Of a stretch of DNA of 64,000 nucleotides, positions 26,591-39,462 are shown piece after piece (the first letter of the stretch is position 1; every line of letters begins with the position of its first letter). The position numbers were made by a program, and so were the translations under genes. The notes under the pieces were generated by a model. The model had not been told where the DNA came from, did not search any database, and saw nothing but the letters and a program-made list of their open reading frames with translations. Origin of the DNA: Hydractinia symbiolongicarpus (lineage: Eukaryota > Cnidaria > Hydrozoa > Anthoathecata > Hydractiniidae). Location: assembly GCF_029227915.1 (NCBI RefSeq), contig NC_079887.1, positions 26,101,650 through 26,165,649 on the forward strand. Reading direction: 5' to 3'.

Positions 26591-27650
26591 AAACTACAAG
26601 TCTTATGCGTTTTAGTGGTGAAAAAATAATTTAAAAAATCGTTCTGGAAATGAGTTTACTCCCTGGGTACTTTCTTTGTATACTTTTGACTATACGGGCC
26701 GAGTCCAGGATTTACGGGAAATCGCAGGTTTTCGTTTGCCGGCGATTAAACTTCTTTTATTCAGCGTCTCATCAAAAATGAAAACATTTTTAAAAACTAC
26801 AAGTCTCATGCGTTTTAGTGGTGAAATAATAATTTAAAAAATCGTTTGGGAAATGAGTTTACTCCCTGGGTACTTTCTTTGTATACTTTTGACTATACGG
26901 GCCGAGTCCAGGATTTACGGGAAATCGCAGGTTTTCGTTTGCCGGCGATTAAGCTTCTTTTATTCAGCGTCTCATCAAAAATGAAAACATTTTTGAAAAA
27001 TAAAATTCTCATGCGTTTTAGTGGTGAAAAAATAATTTAAAAAATCGTTCGGGAAATGAGTTTACTCCCTGGGTACTTTCTTTGTGTACTTTTGACTATA
27101 CGGGCCGATTCCGGGATTTAGGGAAATCGCAGGTTTTCGTTTGCCGGCGATTAAACTTCTTTTAATCAGCGTCTCATCAAAAATGAAAACATTTTTAAAA
27201 ACTACAAGCCTTATGCGTTTTAGTGGTGAAAAAATAATTTAAAAAATCGTTCTGGAAATGAGTCTACTCTCAGGGTACTTTCTTTGTATACATTCGACTA
27301 TACGTGCCAAGCCCGGGATTTACGGGAAATCGCGGGTTTTCGTTTGCAGGCGATTAAACTGCTTTTATTCAGCGTCTCATCAAAAATGAAAACATTCTTG
27401 AAAACTACAAGTCTCATGCGTTTTAGTGGTGAAAAAACAATTTAAAAAATCGTTCTGGAAATGAGTTTACTCCCTGGGTACTTTCTTTGTATACTTTTGA
27501 CTATACGGGCCGAGTCCGGGATTTAGGGAAATCGCAGGTTTTCGTTTGCCGGCGATTAAACTGCTTTTATTCAGCGTCTCATCAAAAATGAAAACATTTT
27601 TGAAAACTACAAGTCTCATGCGTTTTAGTGGTGAAAAAATAATTTAAAAA
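26591..27650 (+). repeat. B and F monomers, copy of 24.8-25.4 kb
   Basis: The first part matches 24770-25420 at an offset of about 1821 bp (the aaaaataaaattctcatg unit at 25025 and 26846). Later units are tctcaggg and F types with private changes: tttgtgtac near 27082, cgattccggg near 27107, tttaatcagcg near 27161, acaagcctta near 27205 and ttgcaggcg near 27345. No gene or other element is seen. Confidence 0.78.
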
Positions 27651-30130
27651 ATCGTTCTGGAAATGAGTTTACTCACAGGATACTTTCTTTGTATACATTC
27701 GACTATACGGGTCAAGCCCGGGATTTACGGGAAATCGCGGGTTTTCGTTTTCCGGCGATTAAACCTCTTTCATTAAGCGTCTCATCAAAAATAAAAACAT
27801 TTTTGAAAACTACAAGTCTCATGCGTTTTAGTGGTGAAAAAAAAATTTAAAAAATCGTTCGGGAAATGAGTTTACTCCCTGGGTACTTTCTTTGTATACA
27901 TTCGACTATACGGGCCAAGCCCCGGATTTACGGGAAAACGCGGGATTTCGTTTGCCGGCGATTAAACCTCTTTCATTAAGCGTCTCATCAAAAATAAAAA
28001 CATTTTTGAAAACTACAAGTCTCATGCGCTTTAGTGGTGAAAAAAAAATTTAAAAAATCGTTCGGGAAATGAGTTTACTCCCTGGGTACTTTCTTTGTAT
28101 ACTTTTGACTATACGGGCCGAGTCCGGGATTTACGGAAAATCGCGGATTTTTGTTTGCCGGCAAGTAAACTTCTTTTATTCAGCGTCTATCAAATATGAA
28201 AATATTTTTGAAAACTACAAGTCTCATGCGTTTAGTGGTAAAAAAATAATATAAAAAATCGTTCGGGAAATGAGTTTACTGCCTGGGTACTTTCTTTGTA
28301 TACTTTTGACTATACGGGCCAAGCCCGGGATTTACGGGAAGTCGCTGGTTTTCGTTTGCCGGCGATTAAACTTCTTTTATTCAGCGTCTCATCAAAAATG
28401 AAAACATTTTTGAAAACTACAAGTCTCATGCGTTTTAGTGGTGAAAAGTAATTTAAAAAATCGTTCGGGAAATGAGTTTACTCCCCGGGTACTTTCTTTG
28501 TATACTTTTGACTATACGGGCCAAGCCGGGATTTACGGGAAATCGCGGGTTTTCGTTTGCCGGCGATTAAACTTCTTTTATTCAGCGTCTCATCAAAAAT
28601 GAAAACATTTTTAAAAACTACAAGTCTTATGCGTTTTAGTGGTGAAAAAATAATTTGAAAAATCGTTCTGGAAATGAGTTTACTGTCAGGGTACTTTCTT
28701 TGTATACATTCGACTATACGTGCCAAGCCCGGGATTTACGGGAAATCGCGGGTTTTCGTTTGCCGGCGATTAAACTGCTTTTATTCAGCGTCTCATCAAA
28801 AATGAAAACATTCTTGAAAACTACTACGGGCCAAGCCCGGGATTTACGGGAAGTCGCGGGTTTTCGTTTGCCGGCGATTTTATTTAGCGTCTCATCAAAA
28901 ATGAAAACATTTTTGAAAACTACAAGTCTCATGCGTTTAGTGGTAAAAAAATAATGTAAAAAATCGTTCGGGAAATGAGTTTTCTCCCTGGGTACTTTCT
29001 TTGTATACTTTTGACTATACGGGCCAAGACTGGGATTTACGGGAAGTCGCTGGTTTTCGTTTGCCAGCGATTAAACTTGTTTTATTCAGCGTCTCACCAA
29101 AAATGAAAACATTTTTGAAAACTACAAGTCTCATGCGTTTTAGTGGTGAAAAAATAATTTAAAAAATCGTTCGGGAAATGAGTTTACTCCCCGGGTACTT
29201 TCTTTGTATACTTTTGACTATACGGGCCAAGCCGGGATTTACGGGAAATCGCGGGTTTTCGTTTGCCGGCGATTAAACTTCTTTTATTCAGCGTCTCATC
29301 AAAAATGAAAACATTTTTAAAAACTACAAGTCTTATGCGTTTTAGTGGTGAAAAAATAATTTAAAAAATCGTTCTGGAAATGAGTTTACTCACAGGATAC
29401 TTTCTTTGTATACATTCGACTATACGGGTCAAGCCCGGGATTTACGGGAAATCGCGGGTTTTCGTTTTCCGGCGATTAAACCTCTTTCATTAAGCGTCTC
29501 ATCAAAAATAAAAACATTTTTGAAAACTACAAGTCTCATGCGTTTTAGTGGTGAAAAAAAAATTTAAAAAATCGTTCGGGAAATGAGTTTACTCCCTGGG
29601 TACTTTCTTTGTATACATTCGACTATACGGGCCAAGCCCCGGATTTACGGGAAAACGCGGATTTTCGTTTGCCGGCAAGTAAACTTCTTTTATTCAGCGT
29701 CCCATCAAATATGAAAATATTTTTGAAAACTACAAGTCTCATGCGTTTAGTGGTAAAAAAATAATATAAAAAATCATTCGGGAAATGAGTTTACTTCCTG
29801 GGTACTTTCTTTGTATACTTTTGACTATACGGGCCAAGCCCGGGATTTACGGGAAGTCGCTGGTTTTCGTTTGCCGGCGATTAAACTTCTTTTATTCAGC
29901 GTCTCATCAAAAATGAAAACATTTTTGAAAACTACAAGTCTCATGCGTTTTAGTGGTGAAAAGTAATTTAAAAAATCGTTCGGGAAATGAGTTTACTCCC
30001 CGGGTACTTTCTTTGTATACTTTTGACTATAAGGCCAAGCCGGGATTTACGGGAAATCGCGGGTTTTAGTTTGCCGGCGATTAAACTGCTTTTATTCAGC
30101 GTCTCATCAAAAATGAAAACATTCTTGAAA
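27651..30130 (+). repeat. First D/E monomer domain with a 1717-bp offset duplication
   Basis: D units (tactcacaggatac, ttttccggcg, cctctttcattaagcg) and E units (aagccccgg, aaaacgcggg) appear together here. actcacagg at 27671 recurs at 29388. The offset of 1717 bp equals seven monomers plus one 302-bp hybrid dimer. G units with ccccgggtac and a gtggtgaaaagtaattt variant are also present. The order closely parallels 49.5-51.0 kb. Confidence 0.82.
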
Positions 30131-32694
30131 ACTACTACGGGCCAAGCCCGGGATTTACGGGAAGTCGCGGGTTTTCGTTTGCCGGCGATTTTATTTAACG
30201 TCTCATCAAAAATGAAAACATTTTTGAAAACTACAAGACTCATGCGTTTAGTGGTAAAAAAATAATATAAAAAATCTTTCGGGAAATGAGTTTACTCCCT
30301 GGGTACTTTCTTTGTATACTTTTGACTATACGGGCCAAGCCCGGGATTTACGGGAAGTCGCTGGTTTTCGTTTGCCGGCGATTAAACTTCTTTTATTCAG
30401 CGTCTCATCAAAAATGAAAACATTTTTGAAAACTACAAGTCTCATGCGTTTTAGTGGTGAAAAAATAATTTAAAAAATCGTTAGGGAAATGAGTTTACTC
30501 CCCGGGTACTTTCTTTGTATACTATTGACCATACGGGCCAAGCCGGGATTTACGGGAAATCGCGGGTTTTCGTTTGCCGGCGATTAAACTTCTTTTATTC
30601 AGCGTCTCATCAAAAATGAAAACATTTTTAAAAACTATAAGTCTTATGCGTTTTAGTGGTGAAAAAATAATTTAAAAAACCGTTCTGGAAATGAGTTTAC
30701 TCTCAGGGTACTTTCTTTGTATACATTCGACTATACGTGCCAAGCCCGGGATTTACGGGAAATCGCGGGTTTTCGTTTGCCGGCGATTAAACTGCTTTTA
30801 TTCAGCGTCTCATCAAAAATGAAAACATTCTTGAAAACTACTACGGGCCAAGCCCGGTATTTACAGGAAGTCGCGGGTTTTCGTTTCCCGGCGATTTTAT
30901 TCAGCGTCTCATCAAAAATGAAAACATTTTTGAAAACTACAAGTCTCATGCGTTTTAGTGGTGAAAAAATAATTTAAAAAATCGTTCGGGAATTGAGTTT
31001 ACTCCCTGTGTACTTTCTTTGTATACTTTTGACTATACGGGCCGAGTCCGAGATTTACGGGAAATCGCGGGTTTTCGTTTGCCGGCGATTAAACTTCTTT
31101 TATTCAGCGTCTCATCAAAAATGAAAACATTTTTGAAAACTACAAGTCTCATGCGTTTTAGTGGTGAAAAAATAATTTAAAAAATCGTTCGGGAAATGAG
31201 TTTACTCCCTGGGTACTTTCTTTGTATACTTTTGACTATACGGGCCGAGTCCGGAGTTTACGGGAAATCGCGTATTTTCGTTTGCCGGCGATTAAACTTC
31301 TTTTATTCAGCGTCTCATCAAAAATGAAAACATTCTTGAAAACTACTACGGGCCAAGCCCGGGATTTACAGGAAGTCGCGGGTTTTCGTTTGCCGGCGAT
31401 TTTATTCAGCGTCTCATCAAAAATGAAAACATTTTTGAAAACTACAAGTCTCATGCGTTTTAGTGGTGAAAAAATAATTTAAAAAATCGTTGGGGAAATG
31501 AGTTTACTCCCTGTGTACTTTCTTTGTATACTTTTGACTATACGGGCCGAGTCCGAGATTTACGGGAAATCGCGGGTTTTCGTTTGCCGGCGATTAAACT
31601 TCTTTTATTCAGCGTCTCATCAAAAATGAAAACATTTTTGAAAACTACAAGTCTCATGCGTTTTAGTGGTGAAAAAATAATTTAAAAAATCGTTCGGGAA
31701 ATGAGTTTACTCCCTGTGTACTTTCTTTGTATACTTTTGACTATACGGGCCGAGTCCGAGATTTACGGGAAATCGCGGGTTTTCGTTTGCCGGCGATTAA
31801 ACTTCTTTTATTCAGCGTCTCATCAAAAATGAAAACATTTTTGAAAACTACAAGTCTCATGCGTTTTAGTGGTGAAAAAATAATTTAAAAAATCGTTCGG
31901 GAAATGAGTTTACTCCCTGGGTACTTTCTTTGTATACTTTTGACTATACCGGCCGAGTCCTGAGTTTACGGGAAATCGCGTATTTTCGTTTGCCGGCGAT
32001 TAAACTGCTTTTATTCAGCGTCTCATCAAAAATGAAAACATTCTTGAAAACTACTACGGGCCAAGCCCAGGATTTACGGGAAGTCGCGGGTTTTCGTTTG
32101 CCGGTGATTTTATTTAGCGTCTCATCAAAAATGAAAACATTTTTGAAAACTACAAGTCTCATGCGTTTAGTGGTAAAAAATTAATATAAAAAATCGTTCG
32201 GGAAATGAGTTTACTCCCTGGGTACTTTCTTTGTATACTTTTGACTATACGGGCCAAGCCCGGGATTTACGGGAAGTCGCTGGTTTTCGTTTGCCGGAGA
32301 TTAAACTTCTTTTATTCAGCGTCTCATCAAAAATGAAAACATTTTTGAAAACTACAAGTCTCATGCGTTTTAGCGGTGAAAAAATAATTTAAAAAATCGT
32401 TCGGGAAATGAGTTTACTCTCAGGGTACTTTCTTTGTATACATTCGACTATACGTGCCAAGTCCGGGATTTACGGGAAATCGCGGGTTTTCGTTTGCCGG
32501 CGATTAAACTGCTTTTATTCAGCGTCTCATCAAAAATGAAAACATTCTTGAAAACTTCTACGGGCCAAGTCCGGGATTTACGGGAAGTCGCGGGTTTTCG
32601 TTTGCCGGCGATTTTATTCAGCGTCTCATCAAAAATGAAAACATTTTTGAAAACTACAAGTCTCATGCGTTTTAGTGGTGAAAAAATAATTTAA
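28714..32694 (+). repeat. Hybrid-dimer cluster 1 (six truncated 99-bp monomers)
   Basis: Six units join unit position 154 (gaaaactac) directly to position 47 (tacgggcc) of the next, removing 95 bp. All also lack 9 bp at ccggcgattttat, leaving 99 bp. Right-hand junction bases are near 28825, 30136, 30842, 31347, 32055 and 32557. The preceding full unit always has acattcttg. Each full plus truncated pair is about 302 bp and behaves as one HOR element. Two end types exist: tttagcg (or tttaacg) followed by gtttagtggtaaa, and ttcagcg followed by gttttagtggtg. Confidence 0.92.
30535..30566 (+). other. Canonical G-quadruplex motif in a G-type monomer (representative)
   Basis: Four GGG runs start at 30535, 30545, 30554 and 30564, with loops of 7, 6 and 7 nt, which fits the usual G3N1-7 pattern. 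In A-type units the extra C makes the first loop 8 nt. Other canonical copies include those starting near 338, 1156, 5024, 28517, 29225, 43084, 50375, 54211 and 60173. Folding in vivo is not shown by the sequence. Confidence 0.75.
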
Positions 32695-32706
32695 AAAATC
32701 GTTCGG

Positions 32707-32909
32707 GAAATGAGTTTACTCCCTGGGTACTTTCTTTGTATACTTTTGACTATACGGGCCGAGTCCGGGATTTACGGGAAATCGCGGGTTTTCGTTTGCC
32801 GGCGATTAAACTTCTTTTATTCATCGTCTCATCAAAAATGAAAACATTTTTGAAAACTACAAGTCTCATGCGTTTTAGTGGTGAAAAAATAATTTAAAAA
32901 ATCGTTCGG
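32707..32909 (+). repeat. Representative full-length 203-bp monomer
   Basis: A near-consensus unit, useful as a reference for unit coordinates. It runs from gaaatgag to the base before the next gaaatgac and is exactly 203 bp. Its GC-rich half holds the CGGG blocks and the GCCGGC palindrome. Its AT-rich half holds the 22-bp dyad at 32832-32853. It carries the gggccgagtccggg version of the central segment and one private change, ttcatcgtc for the usual ttcagcgtc. Confidence 0.95.
32832..32853. other. 22-bp dyad in the AT-rich half (representative)
   Basis: TCAAAAATG and CATTTTTGA are perfect inverted 9-bp arms around AAAA. The dyad recurs in every unit ending catttttga. Units with catttttaa keep 7 bp of each arm. 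C-type units carry two changes that create a different dyad, AAATAT-GAAA-ATATTT, shifted by one base. It may be a protein-binding or cruciform site; no function is shown. Confidence 0.75.
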
Positions 32910-33361
32910 GAAATGACTTTACTCCCTGGGTACTTTCTTTGTATACTTTTGACTATACGGGCCGAGTCCGGAATTTACGGGAAATCGCGGATTTTCGTTT
33001 GCCGGCGATTAAACTTCTTTTATTCAGAGTCCCATCAAATATGAAAATATTTTTGAAAACTACAAGTCTCATGCGTTTAGTGGTAAAAAAATAATATAAA
33101 ATATCGTTCGGGAAATGAGTTTACTCCCTGGGTACTTTCTTTGTATACTTTTGACTATACGGGCCAAGCCGGAATTTACGGGAAATCGCGGGTTTTCGTT
33201 TGCCGGCGATTAAACTTCTTTTATTCAGCGTCTCATCAAAAATGAAAACATTTTTAAAAACTACAAGTCTGATGCGTTTTAGTGGTGAAAAAATAATTTA
33301 CAAAATCGTTCTGGAAATGAGTTTACTCACAGGATACTTTCTTTGTATACATTCGACTATA

Positions 33362-33374
33362 CGGGCCAAGCCCG
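33362..33374 (+). other. CGGGC-CAA-GCCCG hairpin of A-type monomers (representative)
   Basis: A perfect 5-bp stem with a 3-nt loop lies at unit positions 49-61. In B/F units (CGGGC CGA GTCCG) one pair becomes G-T in DNA, or G-U if transcribed. G units lose one base and break the stem. The four CGGG blocks of this monomer start at 33362, 33373, 33382 and 33392. Confidence 0.7.
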
Positions 33375-34530
33375 GGATTTACGGGAAATTGCGGGTTTTC
33401 GTTTTCCGGCGATTAAACCTCTTTCATTAAGCGTCTCATCAAAAATGAAAACATTTTTGAAAACTACAAGTCTCATGCGTTTTAGTGGTGAAAAAAAAAT
33501 TTAAAAAATCGTTCGGGAAATGAGTTTACTCCCTGGGTACTTTCTTTGTATACATTCGACTATACGGGCCAAGCCCCGGATTTACGGGAAAACGCGGGAT
33601 TTCGTTTGCCGGCGATTAAACCTCTTTCATTAAGCCTCTCATCAAAAATGAAAACATTTTTGAAAACTACAAGTCTCATGTGTTTTAGTGGTGAAAAAAT
33701 AATTTAAAAAATCGTTCGGGAAATGAGTTTACTCCCTGGGTACTTTCTTTGTATACTTTTGACTATACGGGCCGAGTCCGGAATTTACGGGAAATCGCGG
33801 ATTTTCGTTTGCCGGCGATTAAACTTCTTTTATTCAGCGTCCCATCAAATATGAAAATATTTTTGAAAACTACAAGTCTCATGCGTTTAGTGGTAAAAAA
33901 ATAATATAAAATATCGTTCGGGAAATGAGTTTACTCCCTGGGTACTTTCTTTGTATACTTTTGACTATACGGGCCAAGCCGGAATTTACGGGAAATCGCG
34001 GGTTTTCGTTTGCCGGCGATTAAACTTCTTTTATTCAGCGTCTCATCAAAAATGAAAACATTTTTAAAAACTACAAGTCTGATGCGTTTTAGTGGTGAAA
34101 AAATAATTTACAAAATCGTTCTGGAAATGAGTTTACTCACAGGATACTTTCTTTGTATACATTCGACTATACGGGCCAAGCCCCGGATTTACGGGAAAAC
34201 GCGGGATTTCGTTTGCCGGCGATTAAACCTCTTTCATTAAGCCTCTCATCAAAAATGAAAACATTTTTGAAAACTACAAGTCTCATGTGTTTTAGTGGTG
34301 AAAAAATAATTTAAAAAATCGTTCGGGAAATGAGTTTACTCCCTGGTACTTTCTTTGTATACTTTTGACTATACGGGCCGAGTCCGGGATTTACGGAAAA
34401 CGCGGGATTTCGTTTGCCGGCGATTAAACCTCTTTCATTAAGCCTCTCATCAAAAATAAAAACATTTTTGACAACTACAAGTCTCATGCGTTTTAGTGGT
34501 GAAAAAATAATTTAAAAATCCGTTCGGGAA

Positions 34531-37500
34531 ATGAGTTTACTCCCTGGGTACTTTCTTTGTATACTTTTGACTATACGGGCCAAGCCCGGGATTTACGGGA
34601 AGTTGTTGGTTTTCGTTTGCCGGCGATTAAACTTTTTTTATTCAGCGTCTCATCAAAAATGAAAACATTTTTGAAAACTACAAGTCTCATGCGTTTTAGT
34701 GGTGAAAAAATAATTTAAAAAATCGTTCGGGAAATGAGTTTACTCCCTGGGTACTTTCTTTGTATACTTTTGACTATACGGGCCGAGTCCGGAATTTACG
34801 GGAAATCGCGGATTTTCGTTTGCCGGCGATTAAACTTCTTTTATTCAGCGTCCCATCAAATATGAAAGTATTTTTGAAAACCACAAGTCTCATGCGTTTA
34901 GTGGTAAAAAAATAATATAAAATATCGTTCGGGAAATGAGTTTACTCCCTGGGTACTTTCTTTGTATACTTTTGACTATACGGGCCAAGCCGGAATTTAC
35001 GGGAAATCGCGGGTTTTCGTTTGCCGGCGATTAAACTTCTTTTATTCAGCGTCTCATCAAAAATGAAAACATTTTTAAAAACTACAAGTCTGATGCGTTT
35101 TAGTGGTGAAAAAATAATTTAAAAAATCGTTCTGGAAATGAGTTTACTCACAGGATACTTTCTTTGTATACATTCGACTATACGTGCCAAGCCCGGGATT
35201 TACGGGAAATCGCGGGTTTTCGTTTTCCGGCGATTAAACCTCTTTCATTAAGCGTCTCATCAAAAATGAAAACATTTTTGAAAACTACAAGTCTCATGCG
35301 TTTTAGTGGTGAAAAAAAAATTTAAAAAATCGTTCGGGAAATGAGTTTACTCCCTGGGTACTTTCTTTGTATACATTCGACTATACGGGCCAATCCCCGG
35401 ATTTACGGGAAAACGCGGGATTTCGTTTGCCGGCGATTAAACCTCTTTCATTAAGCGTCTCATCAAAAATGAAAACATTTTTGAAAACTACAAGTCTCAT
35501 GTGTTTTAGTGGTGAAAAAATAATTTAAAAAATCGTTCGGGAAATGAGTTTACTCCCTGGGTACTTTCTTTGTATACTTTTGACTATACGGGCCGAGTCC
35601 GGGATTTACGGAAATCGCGGATTTTCGTTTGCCGGCAATTAAACTTCTTTTATTCAGCGTCCCATCAAATATGAAAATATTTTTGAAAACTACAAGTCTC
35701 ATGCGTTTAGTGGTAAAAAAATAATATAAAAAATCGTTCGGGAAATGAGTTTACTCCCTGGATGCTTTCTTTGTATAATTTTGACTATACGGGCCAAGCC
35801 CGGGATTCACAGGAAATCGCGGGTTTTCGTTTGCCGGCGATTAAACTGCTTTTATTCAGCGTCTCATCAAAAATGAAAACATTTTTGAAAACTACAAGTC
35901 TCATGCGTTTTAGTGGTGAAAAAATAATTTAAAAAATCGTTCGGGAAATGAGTTTACTCCCTGGGTACTTTCTTTGTATACATTTGACTATACGGGCCAA
36001 GACCGGGATTTACGGGAAGTTGTTGGTTTTCGTTTGCCGGCGATTAAACTTTTTTTATTCAGCGTCTCATCAAAAATGAAAACATTTTTGAAAACTACAA
36101 GTCTCATGCGTTTTAGTGGTGAAAAAATAATTTAAAAAATCGTTCAGGAAATGAGTTTACTCCCTGGGTACTTTCTTTGTATACTTTTGACTATACGGGC
36201 CAAGCCGGAATTTACGGGAAATCGCGGGTTTTCGTTTGCCGGCGATTAAACTTCTTTTATTCATTGTCTCATCAAAAATGAAAACATTTTTAAAAACTAC
36301 AAGTCTGATGCGTTTTAGTGGTGAAAAAATAATTTAAAAAATCGTTCTGGAAATGAGTTTACTCACAGGATACTTTCTTTGTATACATTCGACTATACGG
36401 GCCAAGCCCGGGATTTACGGGAAATCGCGGGTTTTCGTTTTCCGGCGATTAAACCTCTTTCATTAAGCGTCTCATCAAAAATAAAAACATTTTTGAAAAC
36501 TACAAGTCTCATGCGTTTTAGTGGTGAAAAAAAAATTTAAAAAATCGTTCGGGAAATGAGTTTACTCCCTGGGTACTTTCTATGTATACATTCGACTATA
36601 CGGGCCAAGCCCCGGATTTACGGGAAAACGGGGGATTTCGTTTGCCGGCGATTAAACCTCTTTCATTAAGCGTCTCATCAAAAATGAAAACATTTTTGAA
36701 AACTACAAGTCTCATGTGTTTTAGTGGTGAAAAAATAATTTAAAAAATCGTTCGGGAAATGAGTTTACTTCCTGGGTACTTTCTTTGTATACTTTTGACT
36801 ATACGGGCCGAGTCCGGGATTTACGGAAATCGCGGATTTTCGTTTGCCGGCAATTAAACTTCTTTTATTCAGCGTCCCATCAAATATGAAAATATTTTTG
36901 AAAACTACAAGTCTCATGCGTTTAGTGGTAAAAAAATAATATAAAAAATCGTTCGGGAAATGAGTTTACTCCCTGGATACTTTCTTTGTATACTTTTGAC
37001 TATACGGGCCAAGCCCGGGATTTACGGGAAATCGCGGGTTTTCGTTTGCCGGCGATTAAACTGCTTTTATTCAGCGTCTCATCAAAAATGAAAACATTTT
37101 TGAAAACTACAAGTCTCATGCGTTTTAGTGGTGAAAAAATAATTTAAAAAATCGTTCGGGAAATGAGTTTACTCCCTGGGTACTTTCTTTGTATACTTTT
37201 GACTATACGGGCCAAGCCCGGGATTTACGGGAAGTTGTTGGTTTTCGTTTGCCGGCGATTAAACTTTTTTTATTCAGCGTCTCATCAAAAATGAAAACAT
37301 TTTTGAAAACTACAAGTCTCATGCGTTTTAGTGGTGAAAAAATAATTTAAAAAATCGTTCGGGAAATGAGTTTACTCCCTGGGTACTTTCTTTGTATACT
37401 TTTGACTATACGGGCCAAGCCAGAATTTACGGGAAATCGCGGGTTTTCGTTTGCCGGCGATTAAACTTCTTTTATTCAGCGTCTCATCAAAAATGAAAAC

Positions 37501-38180
37501 ATTTTTGAAAACTACAAGTCTCATGCGTTTTAGTGGTAAAAAAATAATTTAAAAAATCGTTCGGGAAATGAGTTTACTCCCTGGGTACTTTCTTTGTATA
37601 CTTTTGACTATACGGGCCGAGTCCGGGGTTTACGGGAAATCGCGGATTTTCGTTTGCCGGCAATTAAATTTTTTTTATTCAGTGTCCCATCAAATATGAA
37701 AATATTTTTGAAAACTACAAGTCTCATGCGTTTTAGTGGTGAAAAAATAATTTAAAAAATCGTTCGGGAAATGAGTTTACTCCCTGGGTACTTTCTTTGT
37801 ATACTTTTGACTATACGGGCCAAGCCCGGGATTTACGGGAAGTTGTTGGTTTTCGTTTGCCGGCGATTAAACTTTTTTTATTCAGCGTCTCATCAAAAAT
37901 GAAAACATTTTTGAAAACTACAAGTCTCATGCGTTTTAGTGGTGAAAAAATAATTTAAAAAATCGTTCGGGAAATGAGTTTACTCCCTGGGTACTTTCTT
38001 TGTATACTTTTGACTTACGGGCCAAGCCAGAATTTACGGGAAATCGCGGGTTTTCGTTTGCCGGCGATTAAACTTCTTTTATTCAGCGTCTCATCAAAAA
38101 TGAAAACATTTTTAAAAACTACAAGTCTGATGCGTTTTAGTGGTGAAAAAATAATTTAAAAAATCGTTCTGGAAATGAGT
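34531..38180 (+). repeat. Irregular HOR marked by gaagttgttgg A units
   Basis: The A variant gaagttgttgg with aaacttttttt recurs at 34601, 36018, 37233 and 37841. The steps of 1417, 1215 and 608 bp equal seven, six and three monomers. Between them lie C, aagccggaattt, D, E and gtccgggatttacggaaatc units in a broadly conserved order with deletions. Private changes include ggatgctttc near 35760 and gacttacggg near 38011, where ata is missing. Confidence 0.8.
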
Positions 38181-39462
38181 TTACTCATAGGGTACTTTCT
38201 TTGTATACATTCGACTATACGGTCCAAGCCCGGGATTTACGGGAAATCGCGGGTTTTCGTTTGCCGGCGATTAAACCACTTTCATTAAGCGTTTCATCAA
38301 AAATGAAAACATTTTTGAAAACTACAAGTCTCATGCGTTTTGGTGGTGAAAAAATAGTTTAAAAAATTGTTCGGGAAATGAGTTTACTCCCTGGGTACTT
38401 TCTTTGTATACTTTTGACTATACGGGCCGAGTCCGGGATTTACGGGAAATTGCGGGTTTTCGTTTGCCGGCGATTAAACTTCTTTTATCCAGCGTCTCAT
38501 CAAAAATGAAAACATTTTTGAAAACTACAAGTCTCATGCGTTTTAGTGATGAAAAAATAATTTAAAAAATCGTTCGGGAAATGAGTTTACTCCCTGGGTA
38601 CTTTCTTTGTATACTTTTGACTATACGGGCCGAGTCCTGGGTTTACGGGAAATGGCGGGATTTCGGTTGCCGGCGATTAAACTCCTTTTATTCAGCGTCC
38701 CATCAAAAATGAAAACATTTTTAAAAACTACAAGTCTCATGGGCTTTAGTGGTGAAATAATAATTTAAAAAATCGTTCTGGAAATGAGTTTACTCACAGG
38801 GTACTTTCTTTGTATACTTTTGACTATACGGGCCAAGCCCGCGATTTACGGGAAATCGCGGGTTTTCGTTTGACAGCGATTAAACTTCTTTTATTCAGCG
38901 TCTCATCAAAAATGAAAACATTTTTGAAAACTACAAGTCTCATGCGTTTTAGTGGTGAAAAACTATTTTAAAAAATCGTTCGGGAAATGAGTTTACTCCC
39001 TGGGTTCGTTCTTTGTATACTTTTGACTATACGGGCCGAGTCCGGGATTTACGGGAAATCGCGGGTTTTTGTTTGCCGGCGATTAAACTTCTTTTATCCA
39101 GCGTCTCATCAAAAATGAAAACATTTTTGAAAACTACAAGTCTTATGCGTTTTAGTGGTGAAAAACTAATTTAAAAAATCGTTCTGGAAATGAGTTTACT
39201 GATAGGGTACTTTCTTTGTATACATTCGACTATACGGGCCAAGCCCGGGATTTACGGGAAATCGCGGGTTTTCGTTTGCCGGCGATTAAACCCCTTTCAT
39301 TAAGCGTTTCATCAAAAATGAAAACATTTTTGAAAAGTACAAGTCTCATGCGTTTTAGTGGTGAAAAAATAGTTTAAAAAATTGTTCGGGAAATGAGTTT
39401 ACTCCCTGGGTACTTTCTTTGTATACTTTTGACTATACGGGCCAAGCCCGGGATTTACGGGA
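38181..39462 (+). repeat. Diverged 1015-bp 5-monomer pair
   Basis: Two D-like units with atagggtac (actcatag near 38183, actgatag near 39198) and aatagtttaaaaaattg (38351, 39366) are offset by 1015 bp. They have cactttcattaag or ccctttcattaag and gcgtttcatc. The units between carry private changes such as tgacagcgatt near 38871 and gggttcgttcttt near 39002. Divergence is higher than in the neighbouring HORs. Confidence 0.75.

Larger units (their letters stand above)
32695..34530 (+). repeat. 810-bp 4-monomer duplication with D/E units
   Basis: gtccggaatttacggg, the C unit with ataaaatatcg, aagccggaattt, ctgatgcg and ttacaaaatcg all repeat at 810 bp (33200 and 34010 lie at equivalent sites). 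Near 34170 the second copy jumps from the D to the E unit, losing one monomer relative to the first. The following unit (34360-34480) fuses gagtccggg with E-type aaacgcgggattt. Confidence 0.82.

Noticed and set aside
33362-33374. Rho-independent terminator at the CGGGC/GCCCG hairpin
   Set aside because: The stem is only 5 bp, no T run follows directly, and the context is a eukaryote-like satellite.
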